5,508 bases of DNA. Source: an uncultured Oscillospiraceae bacterium. GTDB lineage: Bacteria > Bacillota > Clostridia > Oscillospirales > Oscillospiraceae. Shown here piece by piece: positions 1 to 5,450 of this stretch (position 1 is the first letter of the stretch; every line of letters starts with the position of its first letter). The stretch spans positions 1-5,508 of the forward strand of contig CAAETL010000096.1 of assembly GCA_900758955.1 (NCBI GenBank). Direction: 5' to 3'. Below the pieces are notes generated by a model. The model ran no database searches. It was not told the origin of the DNA and worked only from the letters and a program-made list of their open reading frames with translations. The position numbers were made by a program, and so were the translations under genes.

Positions 1-531
1 CTCTGCCGCCACTTCACCGCCCAGGGGGCGTCCGGCACAGTGGACGTCTGGCTCTCGTCCTACTTTTATCCCAACGAGCCTAACGATAACGCAAAAAACA
101 TGGGTTCTTTGTTGTTCGGTTCGCCCTCCTTTGACCAGCAGCCCAATCTCCATGTAAAAACCACCGGTTACAACTCCTCCCTTTCCGCTGCCTACACCTT
201 CTCCGGCTCCCAGGAGGAGAGAGACGCCATGACGTATGTCGGGTTGAGCGTCGCCCCCGACTCCGGCAGCCGCAAGGACCCGGCTCCCGAGGATTTAACC
301 AACCGGATGCTTCCAGAAGGCATGTCCGATAACTCCGAAAAAACAAGCTATGGCGTGGACCTTCTGGACCAGAACAACTCCTTGGTCTTGACGGGCGGCA
401 GCGCAGGCTGGTCCTCGTCAAACCTTTTCCCCATAGACCGCTGCAAGGGGTTTCATGCCCAAATCTACTGGAACGGCCAGCTCAAAGAGACCCTGTATTT
501 AGAGGAGGTCCCCCATGAGACAGAATCGTGA
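1..531 (+). CDS. Hypothetical protein, 5'-truncated by the window edge
   Basis: The frame is open from base 1 to a TGA at 529-531, giving 176 visible residues. A GTG at 40 could be read as a start, but no Shine-Dalgarno sequence precedes it and the frame continues upstream with ordinary codons, so the true start lies outside the window. The visible part is rich in Ser, Asn, Gly and aromatic residues and has no hydrophobic segment. It ends in alternating polar and aromatic residues (FHAQIYWNGQLKETLYLEEV), which suggests a beta-rich, possibly extracytoplasmic C-terminal domain. I recognise no family motif and assign no function. Its last codons carry the ribosome binding site and start of the next gene, and the two reading frames overlap by 17 bases, so it is likely the penultimate gene of an operon that begins to the left. 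Confidence 0.7.
   Translation, partial: LCRHFTAQGASGTVDVWLSSYFYPNEPNDNAKNMGSLLFGSPSFDQQPNLHVKTTGYNSSLSAAYTFSGSQEERDAMTYVGLSVAPDSGSRKDPAPEDLTNRMLPEGMSDNSEKTSYGVDLLDQNNSLVLTGGSAGWSSSNLFPIDRCKGFHAQIYWNGQLKETLYLEEVPHETES
501..509 (+). promoter_or_regulatory. Ribosome binding site of the small membrane protein gene, inside the upstream CDS
   Basis: AGAGGAGGT lies 5 bases before the ATG at 515 and within the last codons of the preceding gene. The strong match fixes the start and implies that translation of the second gene is coupled to termination of the first. Confidence 0.8.
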
Positions 532-1060
532 AGACTTAAGGGCCTGCCTCAGCCGATTCGCCTGGGGCTACGTCTTTTTCCTGCTGAACATCAATCTGGG
601 GACGCTGGAGATCCTCCCCAACTGGGTGGGCATGCTTCTCTTTTATAAGGCTCTGCCGGTCTTGGCCCAGTGGCAGCACGACGCCCGTCTGCTCCCCCCT
701 CTGGCCGTCCTGCTGGGGTGGTGCGAGGGTGTTTCCTGGCTTCTCGCCCTCGTGGATGTCTCCCTGCCGGAACTTGTCAGCATCCTGGTTGCGGTGGTGT
801 CCCTGTACTTCCATTTTCAGCTGCTCACCAACCTGGCGGACCTGGCCGATGACCTGGGCTGCGCCCAGGGGAAGAATCTCCGGATTTTCCGTACCATCAA
901 CGTCCTTCTGGCCACCTGCACCGCCCTGCCCCTGCCCTGGGCACGCATTCCTCTGGCCGCGACGCTGCTCATGGGCGTCTCCCTGGTCCTCCTCATCGGG
1001 CTGCTCTACAACCTGTTTTCCCTGCGCAACAGTATATCCTCTTCCCCCGACCCCCTTTGA
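515..1060 (+). CDS. Uncharacterised polytopic membrane protein (181 aa)
   Basis: The ATG start is fixed by a strong ribosome binding site, and the frame ends with TGA at 1058-1060. After a short charged N-terminus (MRQNREDLR), hydrophobic stretches lie at about residues 14-28, 33-50, 59-81, 86-107, 125-143 and 145-168, consistent with five or six membrane spans. The segment FFLLNINLGTLEILPNWVGM (residues 21-40) is the most distinctive part and could serve as a family signature. The loop at about 108-122 is charged (DLADDLG). I know of no enzymatic or transporter motif in it, so no function is assigned. The 17-base overlap with the preceding gene indicates co-translation and perhaps a physical or regulatory partnership with that soluble or exported protein. 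Hydrophobic composition alone supports an integral membrane location. Confidence 0.8.
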   Translation: MRQNREDLRACLSRFAWGYVFFLLNINLGTLEILPNWVGMLLFYKALPVLAQWQHDARLLPPLAVLLGWCEGVSWLLALVDVSLPELVSILVAVVSLYFHFQLLTNLADLADDLGCAQGKNLRIFRTINVLLATCTALPLPWARIPLAATLLMGVSLVLLIGLLYNLFSLRNSISSSPDPL

Positions 1061-1114
1061 TTTTCTCCAAGTCACGCCCGCTCCCTCCTGCAATTTGAGA
1101 TTTTCCGCCACCGG

Positions 1115-1138
1115 GCAAGGAAAATCCCTTGCGCTTTT
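1115..1138 (+). terminator. Candidate weak intrinsic terminator after the membrane protein gene
   Basis: GCAAGG (1115-1120) pairs perfectly with CCTTGC (1127-1132) across a 6-base loop, AAAATC. Two bases later comes a run of four T (1135-1138) followed by GATT. The stem is short (6 bp) and the T-run modest, so termination may be partial. Its position 55 bases after the stop codon of the upstream gene fits the end of that operon. Confidence 0.4.
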
Positions 1139-1190
1139 GATTCTGGCATGATAACATGAAAAATTGCAAAAAATAGTAGTGATACCAACT

Positions 1191-1198
1191 GAGGAGGA
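1191..1198 (+). promoter_or_regulatory. Ribosome binding site that selects the TTG start of prfC
   Basis: GAGGAGGA lies 7 bases before a TTG at 1206. No ATG or GTG in this frame is equally placed. The other in-frame TTG, at 1164, has no such site upstream and would add 14 residues that RF3 proteins do not normally carry. Confidence 0.8.
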
Positions 1199-1205
1199 GA
1201 ATCCT

Positions 1206-2804
1206 TTGTCCAAATATGAAGCTGAAATCAAACGCCGCCGCACCTTCGCCATCATCTCCCACCCCGACGCGGGCAAAACCACCCTCACGGAAAAATTTCT
1301 CCTGTACGGGGGCGCCATCGCCCAGGCCGGCGCGGTCAAGGGCAAAAAAAACAGCCGCGCCGCCGTCTCCGACTGGATGGAGATCGAGAAGCAGAGAGGC
1401 ATCTCGGTGACAAGCTCCGTGCTCCAGTTCCAGTACGACGGATACTGCATCAACATCCTGGACACCCCGGGCCACCAGGATTTCTCCGAGGACACCTACC
1501 GCACCCTCATGGCCGCCGACTCGGCGGTGATGGTCATTGACGCGGCCAAAGGCGTGGAGGCCCAAACCCGCAAGCTGTTCAAGGTCTGCGTGCTGCGGGA
1601 TATCCCCATCTTTACCTTTATTAATAAGATGGACCGGGAGGCCCGGGACCCCTTCGAGCTGTGCGAGGAAATCGAAAAGGAGCTGGGCATCGACACCTAC
1701 CCCGTCAACTGGCCCATCGGCTGCGGCAAGGAGTTCAAGGGGGTCTACCAGCGCCGGGAGGGGCAGATTCTCCACTTCACCAGTCATGGCGGGGCCAAAG
1801 CCGCCACCGCCACCCAGATCGGGCTGGACGATCCCTCCCTGGGGGCGCTCATCGGCGACAAGCTGCAACGCCAGCTCAAGGACGAGGTGGACCTTCTGGA
1901 CGGCGCGGGCGGGGAATTTGACCTGGACCGCATACGCCACGGCAAGCTCTCCCCCGTGTTTTTCGGCTCCGCCCTCACAAACTTTGGCGTTGAGCCCTTC
2001 TTGGAACATTTTCTCCAGATGACCACGCCCCCCCTGCCCCGTCACGCCGACGCGGGGGAGATCGACTCCATGGACGACGCCTTCTCCGCCTTTGTCTTCA
2101 AAATTCAGGCCAACATGAATAAGGCCCACCGGGACCGGGTGGCCTTTATGCGCATCTGCTCCGGCCGGTTTGACAAGGACAAGGAGGTCTACCACGTGCA
2201 GGGGGGCAAAAAGCTCCGGCTCTCCCAGCCCCAGCAGATCATGGCCGCCGAGCGGGAAATCATCGACGAGGCCTACGCCGGGGATATCATCGGCGTGTTC
2301 GACCCGGGCATCTTCTCCATCGGCGACACCCTGTGCGCCCCGGGGAAGCAGTTTCGGTTTGACCCCATCCCCACCTTCTCCCCCGAGCACTTCGCCCGGG
2401 TCCGCCCGGTGGATACCATGAAGCGGAAGCAGTTTCTAAAAGGCGCCGAGCAGATCGCCCAAGAGGGCGCCATCCAAATCTTCCGGCTCCCCTACAGCGG
2501 CATGGAGGAAGTGATCGTGGGCGTGGTGGGCACCTTGCAGTTTGACGTGCTGGAATACCGTCTGCGCAGCGAGTATAATGTGGAGATTCATCGGGAAGGA
2601 TTACCCTATCAGTTCCTCCGCTGGATCGTCAGCCCCGCCGAACTCAGCGAGCACGACCTGGTCCTGGGCAACGATACCCGCATGGTGGAGGACTACCGGG
2701 GAAACAAGCTGCTTTTGTTCTCCTCTTCCTGGTCCATCAAGTGGGTCACCGATCACAACAAGGACCTGGTCCTCTCCGAATTCGGCGGCGGCGAGGCAGA
2801 CTGA
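1206..2804 (+). CDS. prfC: Peptide chain release factor 3 (RF3), translational GTPase
   Basis: RF3 is a cytoplasmic GTPase that speeds release of RF1 and RF2 from the ribosome after peptide release. With the TTG start the protein has 532 residues, close to the roughly 530 usual for the family. G-domain motifs are all visible: P-loop SHPDAGKTT (18-26), switch I region QRGISVTSS (63-71), DTPGH (86-90), NKMD (140-143) and GSA (254-256). The N-terminal context RRTFAIISHPDAGKTTLTEK and the G2 form RGISVTSSV, rather than RGITI as in EF-G, point to RF3 and not to EF-G, LepA or TypA. The remaining 270 residues fit RF3 domains II and III, including the segment FRLPYSGMEEVIVGVVGTLQ shortened here to its recognisable core GVVGTLQFDVLEYRL. 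The gene appears monocistronic, between a weak terminator and a regulatory gap. No key residue is missing. Confidence 0.97.
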   Translation: MSKYEAEIKRRRTFAIISHPDAGKTTLTEKFLLYGGAIAQAGAVKGKKNSRAAVSDWMEIEKQRGISVTSSVLQFQYDGYCINILDTPGHQDFSEDTYRTLMAADSAVMVIDAAKGVEAQTRKLFKVCVLRDIPIFTFINKMDREARDPFELCEEIEKELGIDTYPVNWPIGCGKEFKGVYQRREGQILHFTSHGGAKAATATQIGLDDPSLGALIGDKLQRQLKDEVDLLDGAGGEFDLDRIRHGKLSPVFFGSALTNFGVEPFLEHFLQMTTPPLPRHADAGEIDSMDDAFSAFVFKIQANMNKAHRDRVAFMRICSGRFDKDKEVYHVQGGKKLRLSQPQQIMAAEREIIDEAYAGDIIGVFDPGIFSIGDTLCAPGKQFRFDPIPTFSPEHFARVRPVDTMKRKQFLKGAEQIAQEGAIQIFRLPYSGMEEVIVGVVGTLQFDVLEYRLRSEYNVEIHREGLPYQFLRWIVSPAELSEHDLVLGNDTRMVEDYRGNKLLLFSSSWSIKWVTDHNKDLVLSEFGGGEAD

Positions 2805-2878
2805 TCCCCCCGGTTCCCACCTGCTGGCCGCTGCGGCTTGGTCGGGTGGAGAAGGCCTCGCTTAGCCCCGGGCTCCCC

Positions 2879-2908
2879 TTGGGAAAAGATTGACTTTTTT
2901 GTTATACT
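2879..2908 (+). promoter_or_regulatory. Candidate sigma-A promoter P1 with extended -10
   Basis: A -35 element TTGGGA (2879-2884, four of six consensus bases) is followed after 18 bases by TATACT (2903-2908, five of six). TG at 2900-2901 gives a TGn extended -10. Transcription would begin near 2915 and run into the acyltransferase operon. Confidence 0.5.
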
Positions 2909-2925
2909 TTGTTGTCGAATTGTAG

Positions 2926-2954
2926 TTGTTTCCGCCGTACTTCCTCGCTATAAT
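2926..2954 (+). promoter_or_regulatory. Candidate sigma-A promoter P2
   Basis: A perfect -10 TATAAT (2949-2954) lies 17 bases after TTGTTT (2926-2931, three of six bases of the -35 consensus, including the TTG). Predicted initiation is near 2961, leaving a leader of about 145 nt before the acyltransferase start. This is the best promoter in the window. Confidence 0.6.
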
Positions 2955-2968
2955 AAACGAGCAAGAAG

Positions 2969-2997
2969 CCCGGTCCGCGTATTCCTGCGCGGCCGGG
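2969..2997 (+). terminator. GC-rich leader hairpin; possible attenuator or prfC read-through terminator
   Basis: CCCGG-T-CCGCG (2969-2979) pairs with CGCGGCCGGG (2988-2997) through ten base pairs with one bulged T and an 8-base loop. TGTTT follows directly, which is a poor U-tract. It begins only about eight bases after the predicted P2 start, so it would form at the very 5' end of that transcript. It could terminate read-through from prfC, attenuate the operon, or protect the 5' end. Which of these applies is not decidable from the sequence. Confidence 0.45.
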
Positions 2998-3033
2998 TGT
3001 TTCCCTATCATTTCTCCCCCGCCAAATTACCCC

Positions 3034-3042
3034 AGAAAGGAG
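3034..3042 (+). promoter_or_regulatory. Orphan extended Shine-Dalgarno sequence in the leader
   Basis: AGAAAGGAG matches nine consecutive bases of the anti-Shine-Dalgarno complement, but no ATG, GTG or TTG lies at a normal distance after it. The nearest is GTG at 3058, which is immediately followed by TGA. The real gene starts 63 bases downstream. It may be a ribosome standby or regulatory site, or a relic. Confidence 0.45.
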
Positions 3043-3085
3043 ATATCCCCTCCGCCGGTGTGAGAGGCCAACGCCCCCCGCGGCC

Positions 3086-3090
3086 AGGAG
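3086..3090 (+). promoter_or_regulatory. Probable ribosome binding site of the MBOAT gene, with long spacing
   Basis: AGGAG ends 15 bases before the ATG at 3106, longer than the usual 5-10. A weaker GGAT at 3092-3095 lies closer. A TAA in frame at 3097-3099 rules out any start further upstream, so ATG 3106 is accepted despite the poor spacing. Confidence 0.45.
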
Positions 3091-3105
3091 CGGATCTAAG
3101 CGGCA

Positions 3106-4464
3106 ATGTTATTCAGCGATCTCACCTTTCTATTCCGCTTTTTCCCTATTTTCTTTGTCTGCTATCTGCTCTGTCCCAAGACCAAGCGGAATTGGATTTT
3201 GGTGGCGGGCAGCTTGGTGTTCTACTCCTTTGGGGGGCCGCTTTATACCCTCCTCCTGCTGGTGTTATCCGTGGTTGTCAACCACTACGGCGTGCTGTAC
3301 ATGGGAAAGCCCGAAATTGCCAGTGATCGAAAAAAGCAGCTCTTTGTTGCGTTGCTGGCGTACAACTTGGGTATACTTCTAGTATTCAAATATATCGGTT
3401 TCCTGGTAAAGGGGGCCCCCGGCCTGCCTTTGGGGATCAGCTTTTATACCTTTCAAATTCTCTCCTACGTCTTTGACGTGTACCGGGGCGGGGTGGAACC
3501 CTCGGAATCACTCCTCACCACCGCCACCTATCTCACCCTGTTCCCCCGACTGGCCATGGGGCCCATCATCCGGTATCCCGACCAGAAAAGCGAACTGCTG
3601 GAACGGCCTCTCCGCCGGCAGGACCGGGACCGGGGGCTCTCCCTCTTCCTGGTGGGCCTGGGGTACAAGGTGCTGCTGGCGGACCGGCTTGCCACCATGT
3701 GGACCTCCCTGCAAACCATCGGCTTTGAGAATCTGCCCACCTGGCTTGCCTGGATGGGGGCCATCGGCTACTCCCTTCAGCTCTACTTCGATTTCCACGG
3801 TTATTCCATGATGGCCGTGGGCCTGGGTCAGATGCTGGGCTTCCATTTTCCCCAGAACTTCAACCTGCCCTATCTCTCCCGCTCCGTTTCCGAGTTTTGG
3901 CGGCGGTGGCATATCACCCTGGGAACCTGGTTCCGGGACTATGTGTACATCCCCTTGGGCGGCAGCCGGGGCGAAACCAAGCTCACCATCCGCAACCTGC
4001 TGATCGTCTGGGTGCTCACCGGTATCTGGCACGGCTCGGGGCTGAATTTTCTCCTGTGGGGGCTGGTGCTCTTCGCCTTCGTCGCTGTGGAAAAGCTGTG
4101 GCTGGGCGCCTGGCTTCAGGAACATCCGGCACTCTCCCACATCTATCTGGTGGTGGTAATGCCCCTGACCTGGGTGATCTTCGCCTGCGGCAGCTTGGGG
4201 GACGTGGGCCTGTATTTCTCCCGCCTCTTCCCCTTCTTCGGCGGGGTTGGCGTCGTCCCCAAGGGGCTCTTCTCCCGGTATATGATCCGGTACCTCCCCT
4301 TCCTCCTGGCCGGCATTTTCTTCTGCCTGCCCTTTTTCAAGACCTGGTTTGAAGCGCACCGGGACAAGCTTCCCTGCCGCCTGCTTCTCTTCGCGCTCTT
4401 TTGGGTCTCCGTCTATTTCATCGCAGTGGGCGGGAAAAATCCCTTCCTGTATTTTAGTTTTTAA
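3106..4464 (+). CDS. MBOAT-family membrane-bound O-acyltransferase, AlgI/DltB type
   Basis: These proteins form a multi-span membrane channel and carry acyl groups, usually acetyl from acetyl-CoA, from the cytoplasm toward cell-surface polymers. The 452 residues are almost wholly hydrophobic, with ten or so likely spans. Family hallmarks are present in order: N-terminal MLFSDLTFLFRFFPIFF; LPLGISFYTFQILSYVFDVY (108-127); LYFDFHGYSMMAVGLG (226-241); EFWRRWH (263-269) with WFRDYVYIPLGG (275-286); LTGIWHG (304-310), whose His309 is the expected catalytic histidine; and the C-terminal NPFLYFSF. The length is at the short end of the AlgI range but complete. It is the first gene of an operon with an SGNH protein 26 bases downstream, the usual partner arrangement for surface glycan O-acylation. 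The substrate, such as peptidoglycan, teichoic acid or exopolysaccharide, is not indicated, so no gene symbol is given. Confidence 0.93.
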   Translation: MLFSDLTFLFRFFPIFFVCYLLCPKTKRNWILVAGSLVFYSFGGPLYTLLLLVLSVVVNHYGVLYMGKPEIASDRKKQLFVALLAYNLGILLVFKYIGFLVKGAPGLPLGISFYTFQILSYVFDVYRGGVEPSESLLTTATYLTLFPRLAMGPIIRYPDQKSELLERPLRRQDRDRGLSLFLVGLGYKVLLADRLATMWTSLQTIGFENLPTWLAWMGAIGYSLQLYFDFHGYSMMAVGLGQMLGFHFPQNFNLPYLSRSVSEFWRRWHITLGTWFRDYVYIPLGGSRGETKLTIRNLLIVWVLTGIWHGSGLNFLLWGLVLFAFVAVEKLWLGAWLQEHPALSHIYLVVVMPLTWVIFACGSLGDVGLYFSRLFPFFGGVGVVPKGLFSRYMIRYLPFLLAGIFFCLPFFKTWFEAHRDKLPCRLLLFALFWVSVYFIAVGGKNPFLYFSF

Positions 4465-4476
4465 ACACGTTGAGAA

Positions 4477-4485
4477 AAAGGAGGT
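4477..4485 (+). promoter_or_regulatory. Ribosome binding site that selects the start of the SGNH gene
   Basis: AAAGGAGGT lies 5 bases before ATG 4491. The frame extends upstream to a TTG at 4470, but that codon would overlap this site and has none of its own. The site is part of the self-complementary string GGAGGTCCTCC (4480-4490). Confidence 0.85.
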
Positions 4486-4490
4486 CCTCC

Positions 4491-5414
4491 ATGGAACCCC
4501 GTCGGCACAAACGAAATCGAGGGCCCTCCCTCTGGCTCATGCTGGTCACCGCCAGCCTGTTTTTCGCCATCGTGGGCGCCATCTTCCGCAACGGCGCCTA
4601 TTCCCGCTACGCCTTAAAGCCCTGGTCGGAACCCGTGCTCTCCCTGGTGATGGAGGGCCTCCACGACGGGGTCTATCCCTGGACCGCCGCCGCCGCGGAA
4701 ACGGAAGCGCCGCCCGAGCCTGAGGCCCCCCCGGAGACCTCCTCTCCGGACGACTTTATCGGCCCTCCCGCGCCCGCGCCCCAACCCACCACCTACGAGT
4801 TTAAGACTGTGGAGCAGAGCTATTACGACGACGTCCTCTTCTTGGGGGACAGCCGGATGGTGGGTATGCGGGACTACTCCTCCCTGAAAAACGCCACCTA
4901 TTACTGCAGCGAAGGCCTGTCGGTGTTTAAGCTGTTTGAGAAGGACATTGTCTCCACCGACGCCGGTAAAATCACCGTGGAGGCCGCCCTACAGCAGCGC
5001 GCCTTTGGGAAAATCTATATTATGCTGGGCATCAATGAGATCGGCTACCCAGCCAACAGCTTCAGCTCGAAATACGCCCAGGTGGTGGCCCGGATTCAGG
5101 AGCTTCAGCCCGATACCCCCATCGTGCTGCTGAGCATCCTCCACGTGAGCGCGGCCAAATCCGCGTCCGACGATCTCTTTACCAACGCCAATATCAACGC
5201 CCGAAACGCCATGATCCAGCAGATGGCCGACAACGAAAAGGTCTTCTATCTGGATTTAAACTACGCCGTGGACGACGAGTCCGGCGCCCTCAATGCGGAA
5301 TACACCGGCGACAGCATCCATTTAAAGGCCAACTGCTACGAACTTTTGGTACAAGCCCTGTTGGAGCACGGCCTGGTGAAAATTGAAACCCCGGTCACCG
5401 ATCCCCCCGCCTAA
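4491..5414 (+). CDS. Membrane-anchored SGNH/GDSL-type esterase or acyltransferase
   Basis: The 307-residue protein has a basic N-terminus (MEPRRHKRNR), one hydrophobic segment at about 13-33 acting as an uncleaved signal anchor, then a Pro/Glu/Ala-rich linker (about 66-100), then an SGNH domain. This layout places the domain outside the membrane. Catalytic blocks are visible: FLGDSR (117-122) with nucleophile Ser121, a glycine in SEGLSVF (Gly142), GINE with Asn182, and DSIH with Asp274 and His277. The set is complete, so an active enzyme is expected. Next to an MBOAT gene, the family role is transfer of acetyl to, or removal from, a surface polysaccharide, comparable to PatB, AlgX/AlgJ or OatA's C-terminal domain. 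Sequence alone does not separate transferase from esterase. It is co-transcribed with the MBOAT gene and ends three bases before a strong terminator. Confidence 0.88.
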   Translation: MEPRRHKRNRGPSLWLMLVTASLFFAIVGAIFRNGAYSRYALKPWSEPVLSLVMEGLHDGVYPWTAAAAETEAPPEPEAPPETSSPDDFIGPPAPAPQPTTYEFKTVEQSYYDDVLFLGDSRMVGMRDYSSLKNATYYCSEGLSVFKLFEKDIVSTDAGKITVEAALQQRAFGKIYIMLGINEIGYPANSFSSKYAQVVARIQELQPDTPIVLLSILHVSAAKSASDDLFTNANINARNAMIQQMADNEKVFYLDLNYAVDDESGALNAEYTGDSIHLKANCYELLVQALLEHGLVKIETPVTDPPA

Positions 5415-5416
5415 GC

Positions 5417-5450
5417 AAAGCGGCGCAACGTTTCGTTGCGCCGCTTTTGT
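5417..5450 (+). terminator. Strong intrinsic terminator of the MBOAT-SGNH operon
   Basis: AAAGCGGCGCAACG (5417-5430) and CGTTGCGCCGCTTT (5434-5447) form a perfect 14-bp stem with a TTT loop, and the T-rich tail TTTTGT (5445-5450) overlaps the end of the stem. It starts two bases after the TAA stop codon. The A-tract on the left arm means it could also work for a converging - strand transcript. Confidence 0.92.

Larger units (their letters stand above)
1061..1205. other. Intergenic region before prfC
   Basis: This 145-base gap is more AT-rich toward prfC. It holds a candidate weak terminator (1115-1138) and the prfC ribosome binding site (1191-1198). A promoter for prfC is expected here, but no -35/-10 pair with good matches and spacing is visible. 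The best arrangement, TTGCGC at 1129 and TAACAT at 1152 with a 17-base spacer, is poor. Confidence 0.5.
2805..3105. other. Regulatory intergenic region between prfC and the acyltransferase operon
   Basis: These 301 bases hold no convincing gene. The first 80 bases are GC-rich and contain an imperfect hairpin, CCACC (2817-2821) with GGTGG (2845-2849) enclosing GGCCG (2826-2830) and CGGCT (2834-2838). It lacks an adjacent T-tract, so a prfC terminator is not clear. The next part (about 2879-2960) is AT-rich and carries two promoter candidates. The last 145 bases would form the operon leader, with one strong hairpin, an orphan Shine-Dalgarno sequence and the real, distant ribosome binding site. 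A frame running through from 2838 ends inside the acyltransferase gene and has low-complexity composition; I treat it as spurious. Confidence 0.7.

Noticed and set aside
1129..1157. TTGCGC-17-TAACAT as a prfC promoter
   Set aside because: Only three of six and four of six consensus bases match, and the -35 would overlap the stem of the candidate terminator.
1156..1176. Mini-ORF ATG...TAG (MKNCKK) as a leader peptide for prfC
   Set aside because: It has no Shine-Dalgarno sequence and no associated attenuator structure; a six-codon frame in AT-rich DNA is expected by chance.
536..1495. Long - strand open frame spanning the membrane protein gene and the prfC start
   Set aside because: It crosses two + strand genes and the gap between them, has biased composition, and is a reading shadow.
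993..2390. Long - strand open frame (465 codons) opposite prfC
   Set aside because: It lies antisense to an unmistakable RF3 gene and its translation is low-complexity Gly/Val/Asp/Leu-rich, as expected from the G/C-biased third positions of the true gene.
2890..2908. TTGACT (2890-2895) paired with TATACT (2903-2908)
   Set aside because: The spacer is only 7 bases, far too short for a sigma-A promoter; TTGGGA at 2879 gives correct spacing with the same -10.
2838..3326. 162-codon + strand frame across the intergenic region into the MBOAT gene
   Set aside because: It has no well-placed ribosome binding site, runs through both promoter candidates and the leader hairpin, and shares no family feature; its tail overlaps the MBOAT gene in another frame.
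3508..4359. Long - strand open frame (283 codons) opposite the MBOAT gene
   Set aside because: It is antisense to a gene with clear family motifs, and its product is Gly/Glu/Gln/Pro-rich with no recognisable domain.
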